Below, one piece after another: positions 25,711 to 39,500 of a stretch of DNA of 64,000 bases. Each line of letters begins with the position of its first letter. The first letter of the stretch is position 1. The stretch is taken from NCBI GenBank assembly GCA_964035545.1, contig OZ037771.1, positions 10,889,480 to 10,953,479 of the forward strand, in the 5' to 3' direction. The DNA is from Bugula neritina (taxonomy: Eukaryota > Bryozoa > Gymnolaemata > Cheilostomatida > Bugulidae). Made by a program: the position numbers and the translations under genes. The notes below the pieces were generated by a model. That model was not told the origin of the DNA, ran no database searches, and saw nothing but the letters and a program-made list of their open reading frames with translations.

Positions 25711-27152
25711 AGAACTTGCTACTGAGTAAAGCAGGAAAGAAACGGAAGCCAAGAACGGCATTCAATGACTACCAGATAGAGACGCTGGAGTCAGCGTTTA
25801 CCAAGAAGAAGTATCTGTCAGCGCAGGAGAGATCAGAGTTGGCCTTCAAGTTGAGTCTGACTGACACTCATGTGAAGACATGGTATCAGAACCGCAGGTT
25901 AGTTGGTCAGCATAATGAGTAGTTCCGGTATGACAGACCTGGGCCTGTATGACAGACCTGGACCTGTATGACAGACCTGGACCTGTATGACAGACCTGGA
26001 CCTGTATGACAGACCTGGGCCTGTATGACAGACTTGGACCTGTAGGACAGACCTGGACCTGTATGACAGACCTGGGCCTGTATGACAGACCTGGGCCTGT
26101 ATGACAGACCTGGGCTTGTATGGCAGACCTGGACCTGTAAGACAGGCCTGAGCCTGTATGACAGACTTGGATGCTATCTGATTACTAAAACGGGACTTGT
26201 CCTTGGTTCAAATGCCGAAAAGAATATAAACTAAATCCCAAAGATGTATGCAGTATTGAAATAGCAGCATTGAGCAAGTTTAACAAAATTGCAGTTATAA
26301 CTATTGATGAATACACCAGACCCCAAAAATTTCAAACATATTACACCTCTCAATGTTAAGGCTGTACCTCTGTGTTCACTGAATAATAGGAGAGGTGCTT
26401 CACAACAGAATACAGATACATTATTTATATTTTGAATATTATATTAGGACTAAATGGAAAAGACAGCGTGCAGAGGAAATAGGGTTGTTAGCTGACTCGA
26501 CGAATATGGCAGCGGTACAAAGAGTATTAGAACTGAATCCTCATTGGATGAACCATTTCACTGACTCTTGTCAAATAGACCACTTCCAGAGGCCAGGTAT
26601 GCTACGCTGTCTACTCAGATGCAATTCCAAAGCCATGCACTGGTGAAAAGAAATTATCATGACTTATATATATTAGTATGTTTTATATGTTCTGCATAGC
26701 CAGTAGGCAGGCCTATTCAATATTATATGAAATATAATATGCTGATTTTATAAGTTATAAATGTAACAGATTTTTCATACTTTAATATTATATATGGTCG
26801 GTAAGTACCTTATGGAATATGTTTATTATGTGAACTAGGTCTCAAATAATGAGAATTTATCTAGAATGTAGAAGTAGTTGATAGTTATGAGAAATATTCT
26901 TAACTTTCATGAATGCTGTCACTGTGTTGTCACTGTTTACTTTTAGAATCTTCAGTGTACTATCAATATCGGCAGCGCAGAAATGAATACATAACAGAGG
27001 CTCCTGCTGTTAACGTTCTCCATAAATCTAATGACAAATCATCCCTGTCTATGAAATATTACGGAACAGCGTTGCACCCAGCCTTATTTTACCTGCAGAC
27101 ACCAAGTAGAAGATGGTCCACAGGTGCAACTCTAGCCCTGCACCAACATTAA
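25711..27152 (+). CDS. BarH-like homeobox transcription factor (3' exons, 5' exon not found)
   Basis: Three exons (25711-25897, 26448-26596, 26947-27152) join in phase and end in TAA. They encode a homeodomain beginning KRKPRTAF and ending with helix 3, [17 protein letters not shown]. An intron splits the Arg codon at homeodomain position 53. Thr47 and especially Tyr49 in helix 3 mark the Bar class. The following segment, [17 protein letters not shown], matches the conserved region just C-terminal to the BarH homeodomain. His44 replaces the usual Gln. The C-terminal exon ([12 protein letters not shown] onward) is unremarkable. BarH factors bind DNA and specify sensory and neural cell fates in animals. 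Exon 25711 begins in phase 1, so at least one 5' exon with the start codon is missing from this model. Confidence 0.87.
25926..26168. repeat. About 18-bp tandem repeat in the homeobox intron
   Basis: About 13 imperfect copies of TATGACAGACCTGGACCTG. It starts 28 bp after the exon end and fills nearly half of the intron that splits the homeodomain. Confidence 0.92.
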
Positions 27153-27250
27153 CTCATGAGGATTGTTCTGCCAATGCTAGTTATTTAGAATAAGTGCTAC
27201 TGTTGCACACTATAATTACATTATTATATTAAGAGTTGGTTTGAAGGAAA

Positions 27251-27256
27251 AATAAA
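27251..27256 (+). terminator. Putative poly(A) signal of the BarH-like gene
   Basis: AATAAA about 100 bp after the TAA stop. Confidence 0.5.
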
Positions 27257-29020
27257 TACACATGTTAAAAAAAATTACTTATTTGAAAACTAGTGTAGTG
27301 ATGATTTGTTAGTTGATTAATTTCTTAAACTGGTACACAGTGTTATAATATGCTATTAATACTAAACTGATGTACATTGTACAAAAGTTTTGGCATGTTA
27401 TGGAGAGAAGACAACTTGTATACTAAAAGCTTGCAAACATGTGGACAGATAACTCCGTGTACTATCATGAACGAATCGCTGGTAGTTTTCTAGTACATGG
27501 TTAGCAAGAGATTAAAATAAATCACGGGAAGCAAATGAGAAAAAAAGTGTGGTTTGAACTCTTAGTAACAGAGTATAATATGAAGCTTATAGCAATTCAT
27601 TTGCAGTTAGGTTGCTTGTAATGCATGGTAAATAATTGGACCAGAAGAAATGTACAAGAAAAAACTAGACAGAAAACAACACCAGTTGGTTTTGCTTTGG
27701 CTTGCAGTATTTTATTAATACACAAATAAAGACAAAAGAGGCAACAAAACTTTTGTAGAGCACAGGCTATTGTAACAGCTGACCAGCAAGCTAATTGCAA
27801 CCACATGCAAAGTTATTCCAACAAAGCTTCACCAGAAAACTTTCTCCCCAAGTCTCATTTTATCAGCTGATCCACGTTTCCATGAAGCAAGATATCAAGT
27901 TACACACGCCTAGAACATGTGAAGTCATTGCTAGCTTTTCTACTTCCTTCCAATTTACCTGCAGACTGTGTGATGGATATGATTGACAGATTTCTAACCA
28001 ATAAAATAAGTTCACCCTCCCATGACTCCGACATACTCATCACCCACAATAGCTATGAAAGCAAATGTACAAAAATAGTGGCCAGTGTTGTATGAATACA
28101 TGCCATTAGTTACCAGACACAGAAAAATAAGTGGACAATGAAATGCCAATTTGTTAAAGATATTATCTGCTCAAATATTGTAGTCGGTATAAACTTTATA
28201 TAATCAATTATCCAAATGAAGAGAAAGGGGGACGAAAGCAAATAGTAAATCATTTAAATGCCAGTAAAGATGATCTCTTCAAGTTAAAAATATTTAAGAC
28301 GGTCTAAATTATTCAGTAATATTGTTCTCTGTAGCGAGAGTCGTTGTTGTTTATGTCAGTTGCCATGGTAACTTGAACATCTCTGCAGGAAGAGGGACAC
28401 AGTGCGTAGAGGTCATATCTTCCATGTACTTACTTGCCTACAAACAGTTGAAGAAAAACTAGATTCCCCATGTATCTCACCAAAATACACCAACCATTAC
28501 AGTGTGATGACAATTTTCTTATTAAATCCATTTAAAACACAGGTTATGTTCAAGCTAAACTTCAGTCGTATAATATAGAGGAATAATGAGAATGTAGCAG
28601 GATCAGCGATGAATAGATTTAAGTTATCAAATTCATTTAGAGCCGGCAAATCTGTAAAAGTCACTAACAGTTATGTACAGTCTAGATAGAACTTAGTAAA
28701 AGGAATTATATATCAAAAGTGTTAAACGTAAGATAAAAAAACAGTTTCAGCACAAAAGGAGTTCATGAAAAACCGAAAGTCCTAAATTCAGCTGAAAAAA
28801 TACTCTGTACTCGCCATATGAGACATGAGCAATCGTAGGACAGGAAATATTCTATACAATTATTCAAAATTCAAATAAAAAATATCAAAGGTTGAGGCCT
28901 CATGATTTGCCGGCATATATTAGGAACACCTCTTGATGCTAACACACATTGACCAATGACATGGTCATATTCAATATGGTATACTATGTGTTAATGCAGA
29001 CCTATGAAAAAAAAACAGCA

Positions 29021-29026
29021 TTTATT
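29021..29026 (-). terminator. Putative poly(A) signal of the ABHD16A-like gene
   Basis: TTTATT on the plus strand is AATAAA on the minus strand, about 80 bp after the stop codon at 29107-29109. Confidence 0.5.
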
Positions 29027-29106
29027 TTGCTATATCATTGCCAATTCTCATCTTATAGAAGACTGGAATTTTATGCATGTGTTTCACTGATATTGAAATA
29101 TACACC

Positions 29107-30458
29107 TTAGAAAAACTCATCAGGTAAAGACATATCTGTACAAACCAAATAAAGAGCCAAATGATCTTTTACAGATTGGTCTAAATCATCTCCACCTAGC
29201 ATTGGTATCGCCATGTCATTCTGTCTAGCTAAATCTTGTAGTGTTACGTGACACACATCAAAATCTATGTCTTTATCAGAAAGGAAAACTTCTAAAAACA
29301 CAGTAAAATCACACATCAACACTACAAGTGATATCATATAAGACGATGCAAGGGCTGCACGCTGTAGGCAACATGGGGCTACTAAAATATCACACAGAGG
29401 CATGAGCAGGAGGATACAAATATCATAAAACATGAAGCATAATACAATGAACCATAAGCCTTTCATATTGATGGGATTGATAGTAGTGGAGGTAAATTAT
29501 ATAACTACTTAGAGTAGAGGATATCAACTAGTTGAAGTAGCAGATATCAACTAGTTAGGGTAGAAGATATCAACTAGTTAGAGTAAAGGATATTAACTAG
29601 TTAGAGTAGAGGATATCAACTAGTTAGAGTAGAGGATATCAACTAGTTAGAGTAGAGGATATCAACTAGTTAGAGTAGAGGATATCAACTAGTTAGAGTA
29701 GAGGATATCAACTAGTTAGGGTAAAGGATATCAACTAGTTAGGGTAGAAGATATCAACTAGTTAGAGTAGCAGATATCAACTAGTTAGAGTAGAGGATAT
29801 CAACTAGTTAGAGTAGAGGATATCAACTAGTTAGGGTAGAGGATATCAACTAGTTAGAGTAAAGGATATTAACTAGTTAGAGTAGAGGATATCAACTAGT
29901 TAGAGTAGCAGATATCAACTAGTTAGGGTAGAGGATATCAACTAGTTAGAGTAGAGGATATTAACTAGTTAGAGTAGAGGATATCAACTAGTTAGGGTAA
30001 AGGATATCAACTAGTTAGAGTAGCAGATATCAACTAGTTAGAGTAGAGGATATCAACTAGTTAGGGTAGAGGATATCAACTAGTTAGAGTAGAGGATATC
30101 AACTAGTTAGAGTAGAGGATATTAACTAGTTAGAGTAGAGGATATCAACTAGTTAGGGTAAAGGATATCAACTAGTTAGAGTAGAGGATATCAACTAGTT
30201 AGAGTAAAGGATATCAACTAGTTAGAGTAGAGGATATCAACTAGTTAGAGTAGAGGATATCAACTAGTTAGGGTAAACTTACGTTTCATGTTCTCAGTGA
30301 ATGAGAGATATTGAGTGACTACAGCTATAGATTCAGTGTTGAGTATTTTTGGATATCTGTGCTCTAATATTTTGATAAGCAGGAAATTTCCTCTGTTGGT
30401 AGCAACGTTTGCTGGATTTCTATAAGAAGCAGCAAATCTTAAACAACAGCTATATAGT

Positions 30459-30507
<49 letters not shown>

Positions 30508-33500
30508 ATAGTAGTAACAGTAGTGGTAGTAGTAGTAGTGGTGGTAGTAGCAGTAGTAGTAGTAGTAGCAGTAGTATTAGTAGTAGTAGTAGTAGTATCA
30601 CTAGTGTCACTAGTAATATTAGTAATAGTAGTAGTAGTATTAGTAACAGTACTAGTGGTAGAAGCAGTAGCAGTAGTTATATCACTAGTAGTAGTAGTAG
30701 CAGTAGTAGTATCATTAGTAGTAGTAGTAGCGGTAGTAGTAACAGCAGTAGTAACAGTAGTAGTAGTAACAGTAGTAGTAAAAGTAACAGTAACAGCAGT
30801 AGCAGTAATAGTACTAGTTGTAGTTGTTGCTGGTTTAGTAACACTGCCTCCAGAAGCACTAGCGATAGACTTACGTTGAAATCATCTCATCCTGTGTCCT
30901 CCTTATCAGTTTCACAGGCCCATCATACTTATTAACCCAACTGGCAATGTCAAGGTTAAAATATTTCCTTACAGCTATATCAACTAGCCCGCCTACAAGC
31001 ACAGCATTATACACAATATCCACACATATATCTATTTTAATGCAATAAAATCATGTAACTTAGAGGTCTGAAAACACAAAACATAATAAAAGATTAAAAC
31101 TGTTCACTCTTATTATAATGATTTTCGGTCCACAATAACAACAAATTGACGCTAATATAATTTATATTCAATGCCAAAAAAACAATACAGGACAAATGGT
31201 TTCTAAATCAGAGTTGAACAGTGTGTTGCCTTTGGCACAGAGTAAGCCCATATCCTCTCCAATCAGTGGCTGAGACCCATTTACTTATTATGGTTGTGAG
31301 ATATTTTGAATATGAGTAAAACAGAAGATGTCCAGAATTCATTGTGAATCTGACTTATTATTGATGAGACAACACAATTGAGTGGCAATATAGCAGCTAG
31401 CTATTGGCAATACAAGAGAGTAATTCTCGAACAGTTGAATTACTATTTAGAGTTATATTTGGGGAGAATAATGGTGGAACCAGATAATTGGTGGGCCAAG
31501 CGATTTGCATATGAACAAATGGGGAGGGGAGGTATATGATGATATACATACATACCCATCCAGACAGGCATTCTATTCGCAGCTAACGGTAAGATATCAT
31601 CAAAAGTAGCGTCTAGAATCTAAAACATAACTGACAACGTAACGCTGCCTGCTAAACTAAGAATGCTGGTGCTGAAACTTAAAAATTAACTTTGGAAATA
31701 TATAATTGTGACATCACACTGAGAGGTGTTTGTTGTTACTTGTATAGAATCACTTACTAATGCTTTGCATTCTGGGTAATTAGCAGCAGCCCAAGAAGAG
31801 GCGAACCCGCCAATAGACCAACTGAAGAATATGATCTGATCAACAGGAAAGTTAAGCTTGTTGAGGGCAAACTGGACGACTGTGTCTATTGCATTGTGTT
31901 CCTGTAAGGTAGGACACTGGTTGAATATTATTTATACCACCGATGTCATACAAGGAAACACTGTAAAGTAATGCCTGCGTAACCAGATAAAAATATTTAC
32001 CTGAAGGAAACAGCTCAATGCATTAAAGAAGCAACTCAAAACAAAGATCCTGACTAATTAATTTTATCTAACAACTACTGAGCACAGTTCTTGCAGTCAT
32101 GAAATGTTTCAAAGACACAGATATATTGTACTAGATACCAGCATGTTAATGGCTAACAGTTTCACATTATATCTAAATTATCAACACAAATACATGGTTT
32201 TGTAAAACTAGCCTACAAGGCTAAGCAAATAGCCAGTATATAGTGTGATCAAACAGAACCTGCTCGGGATGGGGTTTGCCAGTACTGGATCCAAATCCAG
32301 GGTGATTCCAGCCTAGAATAGAGTAACCTTTCTGGAGAGGGGCATCCATGCAACCAGCCTCATAAAATGCAGCATTCCCCTCACTTACAATGACCTTCAT
32401 AAAAGTAAACAGTGAAACATGTGGCTAGGAGAAAACATGAATATTTCATAACACGGCTTATTCACAGAGTTTCCATGAGCTACCTGTTGCAATATTTGGC
32501 AAACTTTGATGAGAAAATACATACGTAACTGTGAAAATGAGGGCTACGAAAACACAAATGCTTACACCGGTATGTGTACACACAGACACAGGGTATAAAG
32601 GTATAAACTGATTCACACATATAAACCAACTACATACCAGCGTGTTACCATTCTCTGTATCGTGATGCCTTCTGTCAATAAATACCGAGTCAATATGGTT
32701 CCCTTCATAGGTTTCTAACTTATATCTCTTACCACTATACTATAACATGAGAACCAAAAAGAGATATACAGTTTACTAAAACATGCAGAACAGCAAACGA
32801 TTTATTACATAATAAGCCTTCAAACAACATGGAACCCGATACATGTTTGAGCAGACAAACAGTAAAACTATGTAATATGTATAAATTAAAGCCGTCAGCC
32901 TTAACTTAACAACCAGTTTCCCCAAGAAGCTTACTGCTGTGGTTTAGCTTAGATCCGCAAACTGATTTTAAACAAAATTATCAAACGCTAATAGAATAAG
33001 TTAGAGCGAAAAAGCACTTACTGATTCGACTAACTTCTTCCGCCCAAGTAACAGATTTGGCCCTACAAAAATTGCAACTTCAAGTGAGCTTCGAGTACAC
33101 AAAATACTTCACAATACCTATGTGCATGGCTAACAAAAGGGCAAGATAAAATGTCTCTAAGTTGTTCACAAATTTTATGATCACCTAATGCAGTAGATAT
33201 AGAAGATGGTTGGCATGATGCAACTAAATATAAAAGTATATCTAATAAGCTAAAAAGAGCTCACCTAAAATGGGATCAACAAAAATTTCGTAACATTCGT
33301 TAAATTTAAAGTTAATTACACTAAAATGGTTTCATGCTTGAAAATATAATTGGGGCTAAATAATAAATTGCTTTCCAGCTGCATAGCAAGTTATAAAATT
33401 TATAAAAAAAAATTCATTTTATGTAGGATAGCATATAAACTAAATCAGAATAGTCAAGTTTAAACTAGGTTGTGAATGATTATTGAGCTAGAAATGTTGA

Positions 33501-36500
33501 GCTGTGGTGACACATTTGACCATATAAGTTAAATACATGCAGATTATACTTGGCCACCACCTCAGATTGTAGGGGGAACACTAAAATCTGCCACCATTTC
33601 AGATTGTAGGGGGAACATTATAATCAGCCACCACCTCAGAGTGTGGGGAGAACACTATATACAAGAGAGAGTGCGTCTCACCTATCATAGCATTCAGCAA
33701 ATCTGTACTGCCGGGATAAATCATCCAGCGAGCAAATGAGTGAGCAGCTAAATAACTGCAAAACAAGAGCAGATATGTGACTGCTTTCAGTCAGTGTAGA
33801 ATGTAATGGAAGCAGCAAACAGTTGTCATACATATGTTAAATATAGGTTATCCCGATGTTACAGAGGCAAATTACCTTGGAACACCGACAAATACAATGA
33901 AAATAATTAACAGAAGTAATAGTTTTTTACACAGTTTTATACTGCAGAGTGGAAGAGACACAAATCACTGTTTACAGAAAAACACTGGAAAGAGTCACAT
34001 AGGCAAGATAAAACTAATGACTTGAATATATTGATTGAACTACACGTTTTCAATAGGTTGAAGACCTAGCTTATTTGGGAATATATTAGAAGCTTAGTAC
34101 TCAATATCTCAATGCAGTGACACAGACTCTGTAGTGATAACAGAGATCTGAGGATACACACCTTAGAACTTGAAAAGGAATAAGTTTCACTTTCTGAGAA
34201 AAGCTGAGCTGTTGGGTATCTGATTGCTGGTTTACAGACACTGGACGGCTTCTACAAACAGACAGCCCTAGACATGAGTTGCACTCTTGACGTGACTAGA
34301 AGGAGTAAAGAACTAAGTGTCCGCACATCTAAATTTATTGAAAAATTAGGAAAAAACAGACAATCCAGCAAAATTAAAAAAAGCCTTGATTATAGAGGGG
34401 TTTCAGACATCCCTCCAGAGGAATTTGTATTTTAAAGTTGTCTCCCCCTACAGGTATTGGGGGCAGTCTCAATGATATATAGAAGGCCCATAAAATAAGT
34501 AGAGATGTATGGTTTGAGTGAAGACTATTACTAGTATAAGTTTCATTTTTTCTGAGATTAATATTTTGGCATAGGTACACATATGAGCAGTTTCAGAAAT
34601 TTTTTAAAAAATTTTGTTAATGATAAATGGCACAAAAAGAAAACTTCAAAGCATATTTGTGGTTTTAGTTATTGAGCAAATCTGAAGCTGGCAGCTGTCA
34701 TTATGATTTGCTTTGCTGACTGTAACCAGTCTGGTTAGAGCTGCTAACCTTTCAACTCTTAGAACAATAATAACATGCTCGTACACTATATAGCTGCACT
34801 AGTGGGCTCTGTCTTACTGAACTCCAAATGCTCCAAATTATGGGTTGGAACACATGCCTGTACGTTTATGAAGGCACTGGCTCATTTGTATTAACATGTT
34901 CACGTACTTACACACCTATACTATGAAAATAACTAAGCCACCCTACTATCTAATATTTCTATATATCAAAAAAATTATTATAAATATAAAGATATGTACT
35001 AAACTAGATAGATTAAATTTGTAATTTCAAACAACATCTTATCTAAAAATGCCAAACACTGTATAACTATATATATTTTTTAAAAGCATTTGTTTACATG
35101 GCATGCCTGCAAGTCAATGAAAATATTTAAAGAACAGTAAAAAGAAGCATATAAATTTCAGAATAGTTTCTTCTTTTCTGAGATAAATATTTTGGAAATG
35201 TCCCACAATTCAACATTTAAATTAAGTCTGTAAAAAAATTTTTCACAGTGTATTTTCAATGAATAATTATTCTTGCAAGCTGGTTTGTGTTTGTTCTGGC
35301 ATGCCATTTTACAGTGGTCTAGTTAACTAGGTCAAAGTTCATTGAGGTGGAATTGTTTTATTAACCTCCTTGTGTTGATAAAATACTATCATTGGATTTA
35401 GAGCTTCTCTAAGCAACTTCGCAGTCTGATTAAATATCTGCGATACCTGCCTATTAGACAATCCAAACCTAAAAAATAATATACTAAATCTTTGTATTAC
35501 ATGTATGGATGAAAAATAATGCAACAAATTGGCTAAAGCATGTTCAAGTAATGTGAAAAACTCGAAATATAAATGAGTCAAACTAGAGCTAGTCAAGTGT
35601 GTGGTGTTTTTGGCCGATTTATATGTGTTGTTTAATCAGCTTATTATGTAGTGATGTAATCCTATATAATGTAATTTAAGTTAGACAGCTAAAGTCGGAC
35701 AGTTCTCATCGTGCACTTTCTTGAATAAGCAGTTATGTAATATAGAGAGACAGCTACTCAACAGAGAGCTTCAAGCAAACAAAATTCTTGCAACGAGGTT
35801 GATTGAATACAAAACAGCTGCTGTTATTCTTATAGCAGCATGCATTGTATAAGAGATAGCCTGATGGTTAACATAGTTTACATACAGTGACATACCACTG
35901 AAAATTATTAGAAACCACAGAAAAGATATAAAGGAGAGAATGCTGGCACAAAGGAAGTATAGCAATGCGGTCAAATATATGGCTGAAAACTGACCTAGAG
36001 ATAAATAAGTACAAAATGTACATAATATAGCTAAATCAGTAAAGCCAAATGATTTGATATAAAAAGTATTATCTGGGAATTTAGTGAAACTTAGTAGCAT
36101 TATTTAGAACTCCACCTTTGAGCAAGATTCGTATGGAGTAAAGCCAATCTTAATTTTATTAGTGTCATAAGAATGCAGTCATTATGACATAGTTCGTTCT
36201 TTCTATACTTTACAGCTGGTACTAAATGTACATTTCAACTTTTTTTTTGAAAACAAAATAAGTTGCTTTGGCTGAAAAGTGCTTTTTTTTAATGATTTTT
36301 TTTCTGCAATGCAGCAGTATACAATTTACAATGCTCCAAAAACATTTCTTTATTAGGAATGTTGGTATACAAACAGCTTGCAAGAATAATTATTCATTGA
36401 AAATACACTGTGAAAAATTCTTTTACAGACTTAATTTAAATGTTGAATTGTGGGACATTTCCAAAATATTTATCTCAGAAAAGAAGAAACTATTCTGAAA

Positions 36501-39500
36501 TTTATATGCTTCTTTTTACTGTTCTTTAAATATTTTCATTGACTTGCAGGCATGCCATGTAAACAAATGCTTTTAAAAAATATATATAGTTATACAGCGT
36601 TTGGCATTTTTAGATAAGATGTTGTTTGAAATTAAAAATTTAATCTATCTATTTTAGTACATATCTTTATATTTATAATAATCTTTTTGATATATAGAAA
36701 TATTAGATAGCAGGGTGGCTTAGTTATTTTCATAGTATAGGTGTGTAAGTACGTGAACATGTTAATACAAATGAGCCAGTGCCTTCATAAACGTACAGGC
36801 ATGTGTTCCAACCCATAATTTAGAGCATTTGGAGTTCAGTAAGACAGAGCCCACTAGTGCAGCTATATAGTGTACGAGCATGTTATTATTGTTCTAAGAG
36901 TTGAAAGGTTAGCAGCTCTAACCAGACTGGTTACAGTCAGCAAAGCAAATCATAATGACAGCTGCCAGCTTCAGATTTGCTCAATAACCAAAACCACAAA
37001 TATGCTTTGAAGTTTTCTTTTTGTGCCATTTATCATTAACAAAATTTTTTAAAAAATTTCTGAAACTGCTCATATGTGTACCTATGCCAAAATATTAATC
37101 TCAGAAAAAATGAAACTTATACTAGTAATAGTCTTCACTCAAACCATACATCTCTACTTATTTTATGGGCCTTCTATATATTATTGAGACTGCCCCTAAT
37201 ACCTGTAGGGGGAGACAACTTTAAAATACAAATTCCTCTGGAGGGATGTCTGAAACCCCTCTATTCAGCTGTATTTGTTAATATTTTATCAGTTTAAAGC
37301 AAAAAAACTATATATATTAGCTGGTAAATTGTCAAAAATACTTAAAAACTAGAGATATATAGTATGTACCGAATCAAGTAAAATTACCCATATGCAATAT
37401 AAGCACAGAAATTATGTAATGTGAGAGGATCAAAGTTACCTGTTATTTTTTAATGAGTAATTTACTGGCCAATGACTAAACTGAAAGTCATATTTAGCGA
37501 GAGTCGAGGGTGGCAAACGGCCAGTTCTGACTTTATTGAGCTCTTCTGCGAATACTTTGTAGGCGGAGTTTGACATTCTACCAAATCCTAAACATTAAAG
37601 TCATGCAATTAACAAGACACAGTTTTAATTAAAAGCAACCACGTTATCAACAAGGAATACCACAACTATGCATTTTACATTGAACAATTCTATTGTGTAA
37701 AATTGCAAGTAGCTAACAACTCAGCTGTTCACAAGAAACCTTCATCAACACTATATACGAAAATGACAGTATAGAATGTGTGGAAAAAACCTTGAAACAG
37801 TGACTGTAGAAAAATTAGGTTTGCATGTACCTATCATATGCATCAACAGATGTTATTTCAAAACCTAAACTTCTTGCAAAATATTTGTAAAAGGATCAAC
37901 AAAAACTATGCAACTGCTTTGTCAGAAATATATTTTGAAATAAACAACTCTTTCATCAATGATAAATAAGATATAATGCACGTGAGTGGAGCGTAGAGCC
38001 ATCTAGTCAGAGTATGCAGCCCTAGAAACTCTGCCCCTGCTACATGGCTATCTCGAGATTGTAGATCTGAAGATTAGGGTTCTCACCTCGAGTTAGATGT
38101 GCTGCATAGTAGACAGCAACTGTGGCTGCAACTATCTTGGCATAGTACGACAAACCGTCTGCACTGTGGAATATTCCTCTTCGATAGAACATTATGAGCA
38201 AGAGAGGAGAAAAGAAGTAACACACACTCCAGCTAGCACGCAGCTAAAATAATAATATACTTCCTTTTCATATTAATGGATCTCTAGGCTACCAATAGCT
38301 AGATATGGGCCATCACATCTGATTGAGAATACTTGTGGCTTTATCAATTACAAGGTAAACACACAATTTCAAAAAGTGACACAACACAAATAAATACTTG
38401 CACACAATAAGTAGAGTGATGACTTACACAGTTTATGATTCTTGAGGAATACGCTTCTGCCTTGTTTTCAGCATATACTGTACTCTGCAATTGGCATTAA
38501 ATTAAACATAATAGTTAGCCTGTAGACAAGTCATCAATGCATCTATCTGTATTACTGTATGGAAATCATGGCCAGCAGTAAACAAATGGTAGGATGCTTA
38601 AAGTCATGATACTCTGCATACAAGGCTAACAAGTTAATGGTATTTTATTAACCAGCCAAATTAAACACACCATTTTACTGGATATGAATTTTCTCGTATA
38701 TCCCAACAAATGAATAAACATTCAGGGCCCTATTACAAATAATTGAGTGCAAAGACATGATTTATTAATGAGATGCCATTTAAAATAGTTGAATGCAAAA
38801 ATGGGTCAGTTACTAGGTTGCATGATAATCAATTTAGCACTTGTGGAGTCAAATTCCAGTTTGGTCCTTTTATTTAAAAATATCTACAAATTCTAAATGA
38901 CCTTGTGGTCATTACTCTTATTGGTTGTATTACAGATTTGTGTTATTTGCTGAGTTAATCTCCTACTATCTACCTAGCTGTGAGGCTGGGATAGACAAAA
39001 CTTTTCAAAAGACATGAACTGCGCCTAGTGAAGTTATTTGTTGAGCAAGTAGGCATTTGTTCTCGGCTTCTCCAACTATAAGCCGTCAAATCTACAGTCC
39101 TGTATGTAGCCCCAAAAGCTTCAATTACAATTGGGAAGACTTCTGTTAATGGTTATCAAGAGCTGGTGGGTTCATGTGCCAGATCCCAATATTGTCTAAA
39201 TCTTCTTTTGTAGTTACGTGTGACAACGGTATCCATGATAATTGTTTATGCATTGCGCTTTTAAACTACCACAATCTCAGGCCCCTGAGCTAGATTTTCA
39301 TGTCATTTCCCATGAATTTTTATTTCTCTTTTTCGTCTCCTTTAGCTAAGGTCTCACATCCACTATGTACATACAACAGGGTTTCGTCACTTGAACTACA
39401 AATCTGGCACTTTTTGCTGCTTTGTTTTTTATTATGGCCACTTTTTAATTTATGATGGAAAGTGGTTGATTCTGAGCAGTCAACAATATTACATTTGTTC

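Larger units (their letters stand above)
27153..29106. other. Intergenic region between convergent genes
   Basis: About 2 kb between the stops of the plus-strand homeobox gene and the minus-strand ABHD16A-like gene. It holds their 3' UTRs. No further coding exon or repeat array is seen. Confidence 0.6.

Noticed and set aside
30260-30879. Leu-, Val- and Ala-rich open frames
   Set aside because: Triplet repeats read in frame. The segment is an intron bounded by good splice sites of the ABHD16A-like gene.
34374-37297. Two near-identical small proteins (MYLCQNINLRKNE...) on opposite strands
   Set aside because: They are the same stretch read in the two arms of the inverted repeat. Both run off the repeat edge and show no domain.
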